From Chimonanthus salicifolius (Eukaryota > Streptophyta > Magnoliopsida > Laurales > Calycanthaceae): a stretch of DNA of 64,000 nucleotides. The translations under genes were made by a program, and so were the position numbers. The stretch spans positions 26,949,175 to 27,013,174 of the forward strand of contig CM023540.1 of the NCBI GenBank assembly GCA_013350335.1, in the 5' to 3' direction. Positions 11,628 to 22,149 of the stretch are shown here, in pieces (position 1 is the stretch's first letter; each line of letters begins with the position of its first letter). The notes beneath the pieces were generated by a model. The model ran no database searches, was not told the DNA's origin, and saw only the letters and a list, made by a program, of their open reading frames with translations.

Positions 11628-13815
11628 ATGGAGTTTGTTGAGGGATGTTTTGAAAGTCGTGGAGACCTTATAAATTATGTTAAGAATATAGCTCTTAAAC
11701 AAGGATTTGTATGTACGATAAAGAGGTCATGTAAAAAGGAAAATAAATTAGTCCTTGGCTGCGATAGAGGAGGTAAATACCGCAGCACGGTTAGCTTGGA
11801 TGACGATGACAAAAAGAGGAAAGCATACTCTCGCCAATGTAATTGTCCTTTTGAAGTTAAAGGAAAACAGATTGTTGATGGGTCATGGAAGTTGACCATA
11901 AAGAGTTTGGAGCACAATCATGATATATCGGATGTATTATTAGGTCATCCAAGTACAAGATGTTTTTCAGATTCTGAGAAAAGAATGATCATTGAAATGA
12001 GGAGTAGCAATATACCACCACGGCAAATTTTGACGACCCTTAGAAATCAAAATCCAGATATTGGAATATCAGCGGCTGATTTGTACAACTTTTGTTCTGC
12101 GCTTCGGAAAGAGCAACTAAGGGATCGAACTACAATTGAAGCTTTGATAGAAGATCTTCAACAAGGTGGTTATCAATATTTTCTTGACTATGACAGTGAT
12201 GGTCATCTATCCCATCTCTTTTTCGCACATCCGAAGTCAATTTTTCTTACCGACAGATATCATAATGTGTTTCTGATGGATTGCACGTACAAAACCAACA
12301 GATATCATATGCCATTGCTTCATGTCGTTGGTGTGACAAGTTTCAATAAGAATTTCTGCTCATGCTTTGCATTTCTAAGAAATGAGAAATTTGAAGATTA
12401 TGTATGGGCATTACAGATGTTTAAAAAGGTCTTCGGAGTGCACCATGATCGACAAGTTCTTTTGACTGATAGGGAATTGGCGTTAAAGAATGCCATTGAT
12501 TTGGAGTTCCCTAATGCTGTACATATTTTGTGTTCCTGGCATATCAACAAGAATATTGTCGCTCGTTGTAAACCTTTGTTTAAGAAAATGGAAGACTGGA
12601 ATGCATTTTTTACCGAATGGAATGGCCTGATTGAGTCCCCAACCGAAGAAGCATTCAATACAGCGTTTGAGGCATTCAAACAAAATTTTAGAGCTGATTC
12701 GCAGGCAGTGAATTACTTAACAAGGACATGGATCCCACTTAGAAAACAATTCGTCAAGGCATGGATCGGATGGAGTTTACATTTTAAAAATCGAGCTACT
12801 TCAAGAGTTGAGGGTGCACATGCTATTCTGAAAAGTTATATATCTACATCTACAGGTGATCTAGATGTTGTCAGAAGAAAGATAGCCCATGTCATTGAAA
12901 ATCAATTTGAAGAGTTCAAGATTCAACTTGAGGATGAGAAGATTCGGTTTGCATGTGATGTGTCTATTCCTTTCTTTGATGAATTGAAGGGCAAAGTTTC
13001 TCATTTCGCAATGAATGAGGTTTACAACCAATATGATATGCTTATGAACCGATCATTGAAACCCATTTGTACGGAAGAGTTTACAGCTTCAATGGGCCTA
13101 CCGTGTGCGCACAAAATGCAATGGATGGACAAATTACATTTGGATGACATACACCCACAATGGAGAATAGACTTAATCTCATTGGCTGACTTGAGGATTG
13201 AAAGGAGGAGCCCTGGGGATGTATTAGATGTACACTTTGAAGGTATTAAGAACAAATATGGACATTTGTCTTCGTATGATCAAGAGATGCTCCTAAATCA
13301 TCTTCAAAATCTTGCCATCCATGATAAGCCAGTCAGTCACCCTATTATGCAATATTCTAGAGGACGTCATCCAGGTTCAAGGAATTCATCACAGGGCCAA
13401 ACATCTACACGTCGAGATCCTTCTGCATTTGAGATTGTAGAGAATCAACTAAATGGAAGGAGATGTGGGTTATGCAAAAATACTGGTCATACGAGGAGAA
13501 CTTGTCCGAATAGGCCACCTTCTTCACAGGCATCTACGAGTGTAGATTTAAATGCTGATTATAATGTAGGTGATTTCATTGAATCAGAAACAGCGAGTTT
13601 TCCACATGATAGTGGATCTTACAACTTTGGTGACGATTCAACATATAACTCTACAGAAATGACCGAAGTAAGTTCATTCCTTAAAGAGTTTATATGTATT
13701 TACCAATCGACATATAACTTTTCCATATGTTCTAATGTCATTTTTTTAAAATGTTATGCAGTGGTCTGGTGATCTTAGAGATAATGACGATTTCTTGCAA
13801 TGGTGGAATCAATGA
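11628..13815 (+). CDS. MULE transposase, two exons, complete
   Basis: DNA transposase that would cut and move the element, presumably by binding its terminal repeats. Exons 11628-13667 and 13762-13815, joined at GAA/GTAAGT...TGCAG/TGG, give 697 residues ending NDDFLQWWNQ. Residues about 1-100 form a FAR1/WRKY-GCM-like zinc-binding N-terminus (CNCPF at 71-75, HNH at 96-98). Residues about 210-310 are the MULE transposase core: LMDCTYKTNRY with Asp218, LLTDRELALKNAI with Asp281, a CSWH motif (302-305), and SRVEGAHAILKSY with Glu395. Asp218, Asp281 and Glu395 are the expected DDE triad. A degenerate SWIM-like GLPCAH follows at 490-495, then a CCHC knuckle (Cys613, Cys616, His621, Cys626). No frameshift or stop is seen, so the gene looks functional. 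Without the splice, translation would run to a stop at 13772. Confidence 0.95.
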
Positions 13816-14056
13816 AGTGGAGATAGGATTGTCAATAGCTTAATTTTAAGTTAGGAATGCTGTTGAATGTACTTGTCAGCTTGAATGTATTCATTTTATG
13901 TGGAATATTTAAATGCTAATTTAGTTCAAAATAACATTTTTAAAGTAACGACCCAATTCACAATGAGCAGGAGATAAATAATATAACATGTTCATTCAAA
14001 ATATGAATTTTACATCTGTTTTACATGTCAATAACAAAAAAAAAAAAAAAAGTACA

Positions 14057-14983
14057 TCAAAGACAAATAATATCCGGATCAGAGGTAGAAGGTGAGGCAG
14101 GTGAAGCAGCAGGAGGTGCATCAGGAGGTGCATCAAGAGGTGCAATAGGTGGTGTAGCAGGAGGTGCATCAGGTGCAGCAAGTGGTGCAGCAGGAGGTGC
14201 ATCAGGGGGCGCATCAAGAGGTGCAGCAGGAGGTGCATCAGGAGGCGCATCAAGAGGTGCAGCAGGAGGTGCATCAGGTGGTACAGCAGGAGGTGCAGCA
14301 GATGGTGCAGCAGGAGGTGCAGCAGGTCGGGCAGCAGCTGGTGCAGCAGGAGGTGCAGCAGGTGGGGCAGCAGCTGGTGCAGCAGGAGGTGCAGCAGGTG
14401 GGGCAGCAGGAGGTGCAGCAGGTGGTGTATGAACTGGAGGTGCAGCAGGTGGTGCAGGAGGTGGTGCAGCAGGAGGTGCACCAGCTGGTGCATGAACTGG
14501 AGGTACATATGGAATAAGTGCAGTATGACGAGAACGGGGGCGAGAAACTGCTGGTGCTCGACTATGAACAGAACGAGAGCCAGTAGCAGCTGCAACACCA
14601 GTCGAACCAATACGGGGGCCAGAAGCTGCTGCTAATCCAGTCGGACGAACAGAGTGGCCAAAAGCCACTAATCCAATCGGTCGGACCTGGGGGCCTGAAA
14701 CTGCTCCAAATGGACGAGCAGGGGTGCTAGATCCTGCTGCTGCTGCTGAAGCTGAAGCACCTGCTCCAGATGTAGGACCATGGGTGCCAGCACCTGCTCC
14801 AGATGTAGGAGTATGGGTGCCAGATCCTGCTCCTGAAGGTGGAGCAGATGATCGAGATGGCCGAGCAGGAATGTCAGATGCTGAAGCTGAAGCTGCTGAT
14901 CGAAATGGTCGAGCAGGGCTGCCAGATGTTGCTCCTAAAGCTGAAGCTGCTGATCCAAATGGACGAATAGGGACAAAAGCTGC
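14057..14983 (-). other. In-frame open continuation of the second MULE gene, Ala/Pro-rich tail
   Basis: Directly past the TGA that ends the 393-codon frame (14984-14986), the same frame stays open for about 308 more codons, ending ...DPDIICL at 14057. The first part has repeated 'SGAGAG', 'ARPFR' and 'GSGTHTPTSG' phrases. The last ~115 residues are an (A/P)-rich APPAAP-type repeat from a GGTGCAGCAGGA-type DNA array (about 14090-14470). The matching frame and composition suggest one ~700-codon ancestral gene split by one stop, or stop-codon readthrough. It may also simply be repeat DNA lacking stops. Confidence 0.5.
14090..14480. repeat. GGTGCAGCAGGA-type minisatellite
   Basis: A GC-rich 6/12-bp array (GGTGCA / GCAGGA / TCAGGA / TCAAGA units) lies between the 3' ends of the two MULE genes. 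It is open in several frames, giving Gly/Ala-rich, Gln/Val-rich, Leu/His-rich and Ala/Pro-rich translations. Only the minus-strand Ala/Pro frame is continuous with a recognisable gene. Confidence 0.8.
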
Positions 14984-16165
14984 TCATGCATATTCTTTAG
15001 ATACCCTTGCTCGTAAACTCCCATCTGCTTCTGCTCCTAATGCTGCTGTTATCCCCCTCTCTTGTGCTATAAGCACAGCCAATCTCAAAGTATCGATAAT
15101 CTGATTCTGCATCACATCCAACCTTGCAGAAACCTGATCATATCTCTGATCCATCTTCTCCTCCAAAGAAGAAATGCTATCAAGAATCTGTTGTGTGTTG
15201 ATTCCAGTTGATCCTTCTTGAGGAGGAGTCCCTGCCTCGCGTGCCTCACGCGCCTCAGATGGCTCAGGTGGTGGTGGTACCTGAAGTTGAAGTGCCTCGA
15301 CAACTTTGGGTACCCATTTCTTACTCACTGCGTCGAGTTGGAATCCCATCTTCTTCAAAGTTGAATCATTGAAATAATCAAATCGGTCTAAAGAAACTTT
15401 ATCATCGGGGAGAAGAGGGATTCCGCGTTCTTCAAAAAATGAACATAGAAATAGACCGTACGGAAGACTGCATCTTCTGGTCTTCCGGCAGGCGCGCATG
15501 TGACTAATGATGATATGGGAGAGGGAGATTTTTTTCCCATTCATGATGCACCAAATCAAGAAGACATCGAACCATGTCACAGTAGTATGCCCTTTTCTAG
15601 GGCACACACAGTTGACAACTATGTGGTGGATGATTCGTGCCTCTAATGTCAAATTCGTCAGAGGGGGGGTCTTCTTCTCAGTAATATCTGTCCTCCCACA
15701 GATTTCGTTAAGGGCTACCAAAACGTCAAAGCCCTCAACATCAGTGGGCCATGTACGACTGTCGTACTTTCTAATCGCATCTTTGGGCAAATTGTATAGG
15801 AGGTCTAACCTATCCCGTGTAATGACAATTTCTTGCCCTCGGACAGATGTTTTAACCGACTCATCGTCAATTCTTTCCACATTGGCATAAAATTCTTTAA
15901 CGACCGTCGGATACATATCACTTTTTAATGCCAAAAATGACCCCCAACCTATTTTTTCAAATAAATCTTCAACTTTAAAACCAAATTGTGTGAAATATGA
16001 GAGGTCCACGATTTTACCGAATATGAAGGACCGTGTGGAGAAATCCTCTCTGTACATGGTCGCCGCTTCCGAAGATACGAAATAGGTGGGGTCGAATGCG
16101 GTATCCTTCTTTTGTTTTTTCCCTCCCCTTGTTGAGGTCGCTTTCCTTTTCGAGGACGATGCCAT
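14984..16165 (-). CDS. Second MULE gene, putative plant transposon protein
   Basis: Starts at ATG 16165-16163 and runs 393 residues to a TGA. A basic cluster at about residues 6-20 (KRKATSTRGGKKQKK) looks like a nuclear localisation signal. Residues about 25-270 resemble the 'putative plant transposon protein' domain of many plant mobile elements: FYANVE, a VRGQEIVITRD core, LLYNLP, then TNLTLEARIIHHIV and WFDVFLIWCIMNGKKIS. Residues about 322-370 (ILDSISSLEEKMDQRYDQVS...) look like a coiled coil. It is convergent with the transposase gene inside the same TIRs. The protein's role is unknown: it could help excision or DNA binding, as MURB does for maize Mutator, but no homology to MURB is claimed. 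The frame continues after the stop (see 14057-14983). The domain call is from memory. Confidence 0.8.
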   Translation of the reverse strand: MASSSKRKATSTRGGKKQKKDTAFDPTYFVSSEAATMYREDFSTRSFIFGKIVDLSYFTQFGFKVEDLFEKIGWGSFLALKSDMYPTVVKEFYANVERIDDESVKTSVRGQEIVITRDRLDLLYNLPKDAIRKYDSRTWPTDVEGFDVLVALNEICGRTDITEKKTPPLTNLTLEARIIHHIVVNCVCPRKGHTTVTWFDVFLIWCIMNGKKISLSHIIISHMRACRKTRRCSLPYGLFLCSFFEERGIPLLPDDKVSLDRFDYFNDSTLKKMGFQLDAVSKKWVPKVVEALQLQVPPPPEPSEAREAREAGTPPQEGSTGINTQQILDSISSLEEKMDQRYDQVSARLDVMQNQIIDTLRLAVLIAQERGITAALGAEADGSLRARVSKEYA

Positions 16166-16234
16166 GGGTTAAAGGGTGGGTTTTTCAAAATAAAGGAAGA
16201 AGTAGGGAGAATAGGGTGGGGTTTGGGATTGAAA

Positions 16235-16383
16235 TGGGGGTGATTCGAATGAAAGGGGGGTGTGATTCGAATGAATGGGGTGTGATTCGAATGAATGGGT
16301 TGTGATTCGAATGAATGGGTGTGTGATTCGAATGAATGGGTGTGTGATTCGAATGAATGGGGGTGTGATTCGAATGAATGAGG
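16235..16383 (-). repeat. ~20-bp tandem repeat in the leader of the second MULE gene
   Basis: About seven copies of a GATTCGAATGAATGGGTGTG-type unit lie just upstream of the ATG at 16165, within the presumed transcribed leader. Each carries TTCGAATGAAT, so half of the TIR palindrome recurs inside the element. Confidence 0.8.
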
Positions 16384-16595
16384 GAAGGGCTCGGGAAAGG
16401 GACTTCGGAATGAGGGAAGGCCGAGCTTAGATTGAGGAAAGGGAGAGCTAAGGATGAGAGAGACACGGCCGGAACCGGCGCCGGAGCAGGAGAGTGAAAG
16501 GGGGAGGGAGAGATTCGATCTAGGGTTTTGAAATGGACTCACGGCGAAGGAGGGAAGGGGTTAGGGTTCGGTGTCGATCGAATGAATCGACGGTT

Positions 16596-16603
16596 CTTAT
16601 ATA
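16596..16603 (-). promoter_or_regulatory. TATA box of the second MULE gene
   Basis: TATATAAG on the minus strand lies about 9 bp inside the inner edge of the right TIR, mirroring the left end. Telobox-like CCCTAA/CCCTAG words follow at about 16558-16571 and 16516-16530. Confidence 0.6.
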
Positions 16604-16611
16604 TTAAGTTT

Positions 16612-17547
16612 GCATTCATTCGAATGAATCATGCCATTCATTCGAATGAATGCACATTTTCAGGCATTCATTCGAATGAATAGTCTGATTCATTCGAATG
16701 AATGCATCAGAGGCTGCCTGAGAATGGCAGTCCAGGGCATTCATTCGAATGAATCAGCCCATTCATTCGAATGAATGCACATTTTCAGGCATTCATTCGA
16801 ATGAATGGGCTGATTCATTCGAATGAATGCCTGGACTGTCATTCCCAGACAGCCTCTGATGCATTCATTCGAATGAATCATCCCATTCATTCGAATGAAT
16901 GCCCGATAACAGAGGATTCATTCGAATGAATGGGCTGATTCATTCGAATGAATCAGCTGAACCAGAGGGACTGTCATTCCGTGGCAGCCTCTGATACATT
17001 CATTCGAATGAATCAGTTGATTCATTCGAATGAATGCTGTGTATGCGAATGAATCGAATGATCGGGCTGAACAGTACTCCGTGTTACTGTTCAGCCCATT
17101 CATTCGAATGACTGGTCATTCATTCGAATGAATGTATTCAGCGGAATCGTGTACGAATGATTCGAATGATCGGGCTGAACAGTAACACGGAGTACTGTTC
17201 AGCCCGATCATTCGAATGAATGCCAAGATGAACTGGTCATTCATTCGAATGAATCCATTCGGCGGATTCGAACGACTGGGCATTCGAATGATCGGGCTGA
17301 ACAGTACTCCGTGTTACTGTTCAGCCCATTCATTCGAATGAATCCAAAATGAACCGGTGATTCATTCGAATGAATCGAAAATGAACTGGTGATTCATTCG
17401 AATGAATCCATTCATTCGAATGAATGACAAAATGAACTGGGAATTCATTCGAATGAATGGAAACGCGGGGGCAGAATCGTAATTTCACCCGAATTTCCGA
17501 ATTCGGGTGTGTAGAGGCAGAAAAACCGGGTGTGTGTAAGTGCTCCC
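16612..17547 (-). repeat. Right terminal inverted repeat of the MULE
   Basis: Inverted counterpart of the left arm, with the same order of modules: 87-bp terminus, palindrome clusters, three hairpins with alternating loop orientation, and the TCAGAGGCTGCC... spacers. It has about 21 perfect 16-bp palindromes (hand count) and lacks most of the tandem ~125-bp units of the left arm. Confidence 0.9.
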
Positions 17548-17556
17548 AGAAAGATT
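17548..17556. repeat. Right 9-bp target-site duplication of the MULE
   Basis: AGAAAGATT, identical to 9866-9874. Confidence 0.93.
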
Positions 17557-19190
17557 AGTTGAATAAAGTCTCCTCCCAACGAGACGCTTAAACATCTTTA
17601 GTCATAAAAAAAATACCATGATTTGATGAATCCTACGGTGGAGAGAGGATATGTAACTCAATGGGCTACAAATGGGTCTTAATTCAAATCAGTAATGAAA
17701 TAGAAAAATAAAGATAGATATATCATTATTATCATTAAAAAGTCAAAATTTTATCTGGATGAATTATTTTATATAAGAGAAAATCAAGTAATAAATGGTC
17801 TAATTGGATTAATTTACCTATTTAAAAATAGTTTAGAATTGATAAAAAAATTGGATTGGTCAAACATTTAATAAATGAGTTATCTAAGGCAACCCGTTTA
17901 GACTTGATTGGATTACTCATTAGTAAATGGGTCGGGTAAGTCAATCCATTTAAACTTAGTTAGGTCAAATCCATCTATTTATAAATTGACTAGGTTCACG
18001 CATGAAAATGATAAAGATGTTTAAAATTGGTTGGATTAAGTTCGTAAATGTACGCTTCCTAAATTTTCTTTAATTTTTTTTTGGATAACATAAGTATCTC
18101 CACCCTATATTGGAGGTAAGATTAATTCCATGGGTATCTGTAAAGCTCTCAATCCCTACACATCAATTAAGTCAAAGGAGAGTGGTCCGTTGGGGTTGAA
18201 CGTGAATCAAACTCAAGACCCCACTTCATGAGGCGGACATCTTGACTGTGTTTTGATATAAAAAGGTTTTAGTTGTTTTCTTAGAAAATTTTAACCATAA
18301 AATAGATGCTCCTAAGAAAATTCGTGAAATAAATATGAAAAAAAAATCTTATTTTCCTAGGATGTTTGTTCTTTTTAGGAAAAAAAAAAACTGTGCAAAT
18401 GAAAATGCAAAAGATCATAGTTAGGGTTAATAAATTTAATAAATACTCAGGACAATACAAGATGTTGAAATTCAATTTTTTGCAAAACAAAGTCACTAAA
18501 TTTAGTTTTATTGATTCAATATGAACGTGCAACATCTTACAATATACTTCCATTTTCAAAATACCTTACATCCGACCTATATTTTCAAAATATATTTATT
18601 TGTTGGGCTCTAAAATAACTTGCATATGCAAGTAAGAATGATCACACTATTTATATTGTTTCTAAATTTCCATAGAATTTTTTGAAGAAACCAGTTGAAT
18701 CCATGAAGTTAAGATCTTATGCGTTTGCTTGTCTTTGTGTATGTATTTTTATTTTAATAAGGTATAAGGACCTTATTCATATAGTTTTAGCTTTCAAGAA
18801 TAGAATTAACATTAGCTTGATGTAATGATTATTATACTATTTATATTTTTTAAATACATTTGATAAGTGTTCATAGTTGCAATTTTAATAATAATGGCAT
18901 TACTTTTCATATTATTTCTTGTAAGCAAACGAGCCTATAGGATCTTCTGCACATAAAGATTTTTAATTATCTTCTATTTATAAAATGACTGATTCGATTA
19001 ACAGTCACAGTCATCAAATTTCATGATACCATCTCCAATATTCAATCATGATCAAACGATGATGAAAATTTGAAAAGATTAAAATTTGTAAAGACAAAGT
19101 TATAATTGTGCAACACTATCTTAGAACTATGCAATGGGGTCAGGGACTGGCAATATGTTTTGGCAATATGTTTATAAACTGATGCATGTG
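17557..19190. other. Intergenic, with a SINE-like trace near 18090-18250
   Basis: AT-rich, no gene supported. At about 18110-18250 the wording 'gagagtggtccgttgggg...gaatcaaactcaagaccccacttcatgag' matches the decayed minus-orientation SINE-like family seen elsewhere in the window. Confidence 0.4.
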
Positions 19191-19660
19191 GGAGACAAAG
19201 TAATGCCAGCGTCAGACCCGACAAACCCGATCATGACCCGATCGAGATCCGATTGAGACTCGGTTGATCAAATTTGAGAAATTGACTCTTCGAATCCAAA
19301 CTCAGACTGACGGAGGGAAGAGAGGACACCACTTCGAGTTCCTAGCCCTCCATGTGTGGACCCCACACGGTTCATACTCCGCCGTCCATAGCTAAGAGAC
19401 TCAAATGGAAAGGTTGTAGGAGATGATAGTTGCCGACTCAGATCCATATCAACTGATAGAATCTCTTGTTATTTGAATTTGATTTTGAATTACCTCATCT
19501 TAGGATTTAGATTTGTTTTATCTTACTATCTTGTTATTTTAACTTTGATTGCGTTATCTTATCTTATAATTTTATCTTTATGTATTTGATTATAAATAAA
19601 TAAAATGGGCTCTCTCCTTTAGTGAGAGACCAAACATTATTTTCACACTAACGTTAATGT
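19190..19660 (+). mobile_element. Probable solo LTR
   Basis: A 450-bp block starts with GC-richer TGCCAGCGTCAGACCCGAC, passes through TTATCTTATCTTATAATTTT and TATAAATAAATAAAATGGGC (promoter/polyadenylation-like words) and ends near ...CATTATTTTCACA. The layout fits a plant Copia-type LTR. No clear target duplication was found, so the ends are approximate. Confidence 0.4.
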
Positions 19661-20130
19661 AAAATAATGTAAAATGGCTCAAGGCCTTTGTTATTGATTG
19701 CCAAATATATAGAAATTACATGCCTCTAAACGAGGAAAGAATCAACCAATTAACAATATATAGGGAAGCTGACAATAATGAAAAATACAAATATGGAAAG
19801 TTAACTATGTCTGTTAATACTCCCTCGCAAACTCAACGGTGGAGAGACGACGAATTCAGAACTAAGTGTTGAGAAGCGGTGCTTCAATAGACCCTTGGTG
19901 AAGATATCAGTTAGCTGCTCTTGGGAAGACACGAATTGAACCTGATGATTGTTCGCAACAACACATTCTCATCTAAAATGATAATAAAATTCAATGTGTG
20001 TAGTCTGAGCATGGAACATAAAATTAACAACTATATATGTGTCACTGAGATTATCATAGAGAAGTAGTGTTCGAAAAGTGAGAGAAAAACCAAGACCGCA
20101 GAGTAAGCAAGTGAACGTAAAAGTTGCATG
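19660..20130 (-). mobile_element. Copia retrotransposon remnant: pol C-terminus, PPT and LTR start
   Basis: Minus-strand reading gives the tail of Copia pol. LYDNLSDTYIVVNFMFHAQT and THIEFYYHF (about 20085-19985) match the RNase H 'NPVFHARTKHIEIDYHF' region. After a frame break comes HQVQFVSSQEQLTDIFTKGL and then LKHRF. A polypurine tract, TTGCGAGGGAGTATTAAC (around 19818-19836), marks where a 3' LTR would begin. Broken by frameshifts and truncated, so inactive. Confidence 0.8.
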
Positions 20131-20159
20131 CATGCATAATGGGTAGGCCACGACCAAAG

Positions 20160-21955
20160 GGATAAAGAAATGACTTTTAACTGTGATGGTGATAATATTA
20201 TTATTTTATAATTTTAAAAGTTTTTGCAGACCCACTGAGATGTAAGTTTCTAATGTAATAATTTTGGATAGTTGTTTGCATGTACCTTTTCTTGTAAATC
20301 AACTAAGGAAGGCATTCTATATTTCCTTCGTACAAATTTTAGAGTTCACCAATTGAATTTTGGGAGGAGTAAATTTAGTATCTAAGTAAGAAGTCTTAAA
20401 AATAGTATAGTTCACATTAGGATTTGTCTTTCTAAATTGATTTCGTCGAAAACAAAAATTTAATAAAATAAAATAAAATAATAAAACTCAAAATACCGAA
20501 TTTCAAATAAATTCCAATGGCCCTCGTTTAAAGCCATCGACTCACCATCTTGGTTGAATGAGCTATCATTCATTAAGAGGGAACAAAACCTGTGGATCTA
20601 TCAAATTTGTTCTAACCATTCTTTTTTTTCTCTTTATGGTTTACATATAGGATTAGTAGGATCTGCCAAAGGTAGAAAGAAGACTTAAAGGGCATTTACA
20701 TTGAAACCCAATTCGACAACGGTTACGTATTTGTTTTATGATAATTAAACTAAAAGTTAATTAATTATTTTTCTCATCTATCTCAAATCAAGAATTTTAA
20801 TTTGTACATAAAATATTTCTTCTAAACTTGTTGTTTTAAACGTAAAGAGGTCTATGCTAACTATGCTAAAATGTTAGTCATGTCTTTTAGACTCTTCATT
20901 ATTTCTTTTTTCTTCTCGAAAGGGTTTTGCTAGTGAGTCGACCATGGCCCAAATCTCGGTTTAGCAAAATAGGTCTTGATTCGACTCTAAAATTGACCCC
21001 TGCAATTGTTGAGGAGGCTGTTGCGAACGAGTCCTATATTGGAAGTGTAAATGGTGATCTAAGGATTTATAAAAGGACTTGGGTCACTCCACCTAACAGA
21101 CTATTCTTTCGGACTGGAAGTTCAGGTCTTACTAACAATGTCTGTACTATCACTTCCAGCTAATTTCCAACTAAGAAAGCTTAATATTTCCATCTATGGT
21201 TAGATTATTTTCACAAGCAATGAACACCCCCACCCCCATCAAATCAACTGCATAAAATTGGATGGTTATTAATAATTGGTAGTGCCAAATTTTTGGTTTA
21301 AATTGCAAAAGATTACAATGAGTAAAGAGCCTTTTGCTATTCAGCCTTGCCTTAAAATGGCAAATGTAGAATATTGAAAACCCTTTTAAGTCTCTATCTA
21401 CCACCAAAAGGAGTTTGAAAGAAACAAGTTATGGGCTTTGCATGAAAATTTAGAGAGTTGAAAGAAGGGGCATTTCCCTTTGAAGATAGGTGAGAGTGAA
21501 AAGTGAATGTGTTTCTCAAATTGCCATAACTCATTTTCCATAAAAGCAAAGATTTCTAGGCCAAATCCAACACTAAAAAAGTAGGAGGTGATGTGGTGGA
21601 TTGATGGCATCGTTTAGTTTGACATTTTTTTCCCCATTGGAATGTGGGAATTCATTCATTTACTTCAGATTATTCAATTCTTTTGGATCATTCGACCCAA
21701 TACTTTTCACCCATTTAGTGGATTTTAATTTTTGATTCATAGGATTAAACCCTATACACCAGTTATTTACATTTATGGAAGGCATTTATGGAAGAAGACT
21801 ATCGAGCAAATTTCTTTTAATAGAGAATGCACAGTACATATGAAGAAGACCCTTACATTAACATCTAAAACTCGTGATCCAATTGATATCTCCTTCATTT
21901 GGACCGGGTATGAGGACTATCTCATGGATAGAATTCCATTTGGACCGGTTTAAGA
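20160..21955. other. Intergenic, LTR-like scrap near 20985-21150
   Basis: No gene supported. At 20985-21150 the text 'cgagtcctatattggaagtg...ggacttgggtcactccacctaacagactattctttcgg' resembles similar wording at 23090-23200 and 23950-24040 and probably belongs to one degraded LTR/TRIM-like family. Confidence 0.35.
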
Positions 21956-21959
21956 TGCT

Positions 21960-22140
21960 ATAAGTTATAGGTACAAGAGGAGGGATAGACTAGTGAAAAT
22001 GTTAAGAGAAGAGATAAAAGAAGATATAACCGATAATAAAATGATTGACTATATGATTTATGATAGAGTGAAATGAAAAAGTAGAATTTGAAAAGCCGAT
22101 GGTAGATAGAGGAGATTATGACTATGGTGATAAATCGTGA
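21960..22140 (+). mobile_element. RTE-type LINE 3' remnant
   Basis: Decayed translation RRDRLVKMLREEIKEDI...MIYDRVK then KADGR* matches the C-terminus of plant RTE-type LINE reverse transcriptases (RGRP-KTWREEIKKD...M-YDRV-W...KADPR). In-frame stops show it is dead. Similar tails occur at 31112-31370 and 34850-34975. Confidence 0.55.
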
Positions 22141-22149
22141 GATATTGTT

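Larger units (their letters stand above)
9875..17547. mobile_element. Autonomous Mutator-like element, 7673 bp, with giant palindromic TIRs
   Basis: The element begins GGGAGCACTTACACACACCC and ends with the exact inverted sequence, inside a perfect 9-bp duplication (AGAAAGATT). The outer 87 bp or so of the two ends are inverted copies with one mismatch that I can see. The arms then continue as about 1236 bp (left, 9875-11110) and about 936 bp (right, 16612-17547) of inverted repeat. Between them lie a spliced plus-strand transposase gene and a convergent minus-strand second gene. Each starts just inside its arm and the two meet near 13.8-14.1 kb. Intact transposase, perfect duplication and near-identical arms suggest recent movement. 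The pairing with a second gene and the palindrome-built arms are unusual for a plant MULE. Confidence 0.93.

Noticed and set aside
14057..14610. Overlapping open frames on both strands in the GGTGCA/GCAGGA array (Gln/Val-rich, Gly/Ala-rich, Leu/His-rich)
   Set aside because: They arise from the lack of stop codons in a short GC-rich repeat. Only the Ala/Pro frame continues a recognisable gene.
15949..16542. Minus-strand frame rich in His/Ser/Pro repeats across the 20-bp array upstream of 16165
   Set aside because: It lies in the presumed leader of the second MULE gene. Its repeats come from the tandem DNA unit and it is out of frame with the gene.
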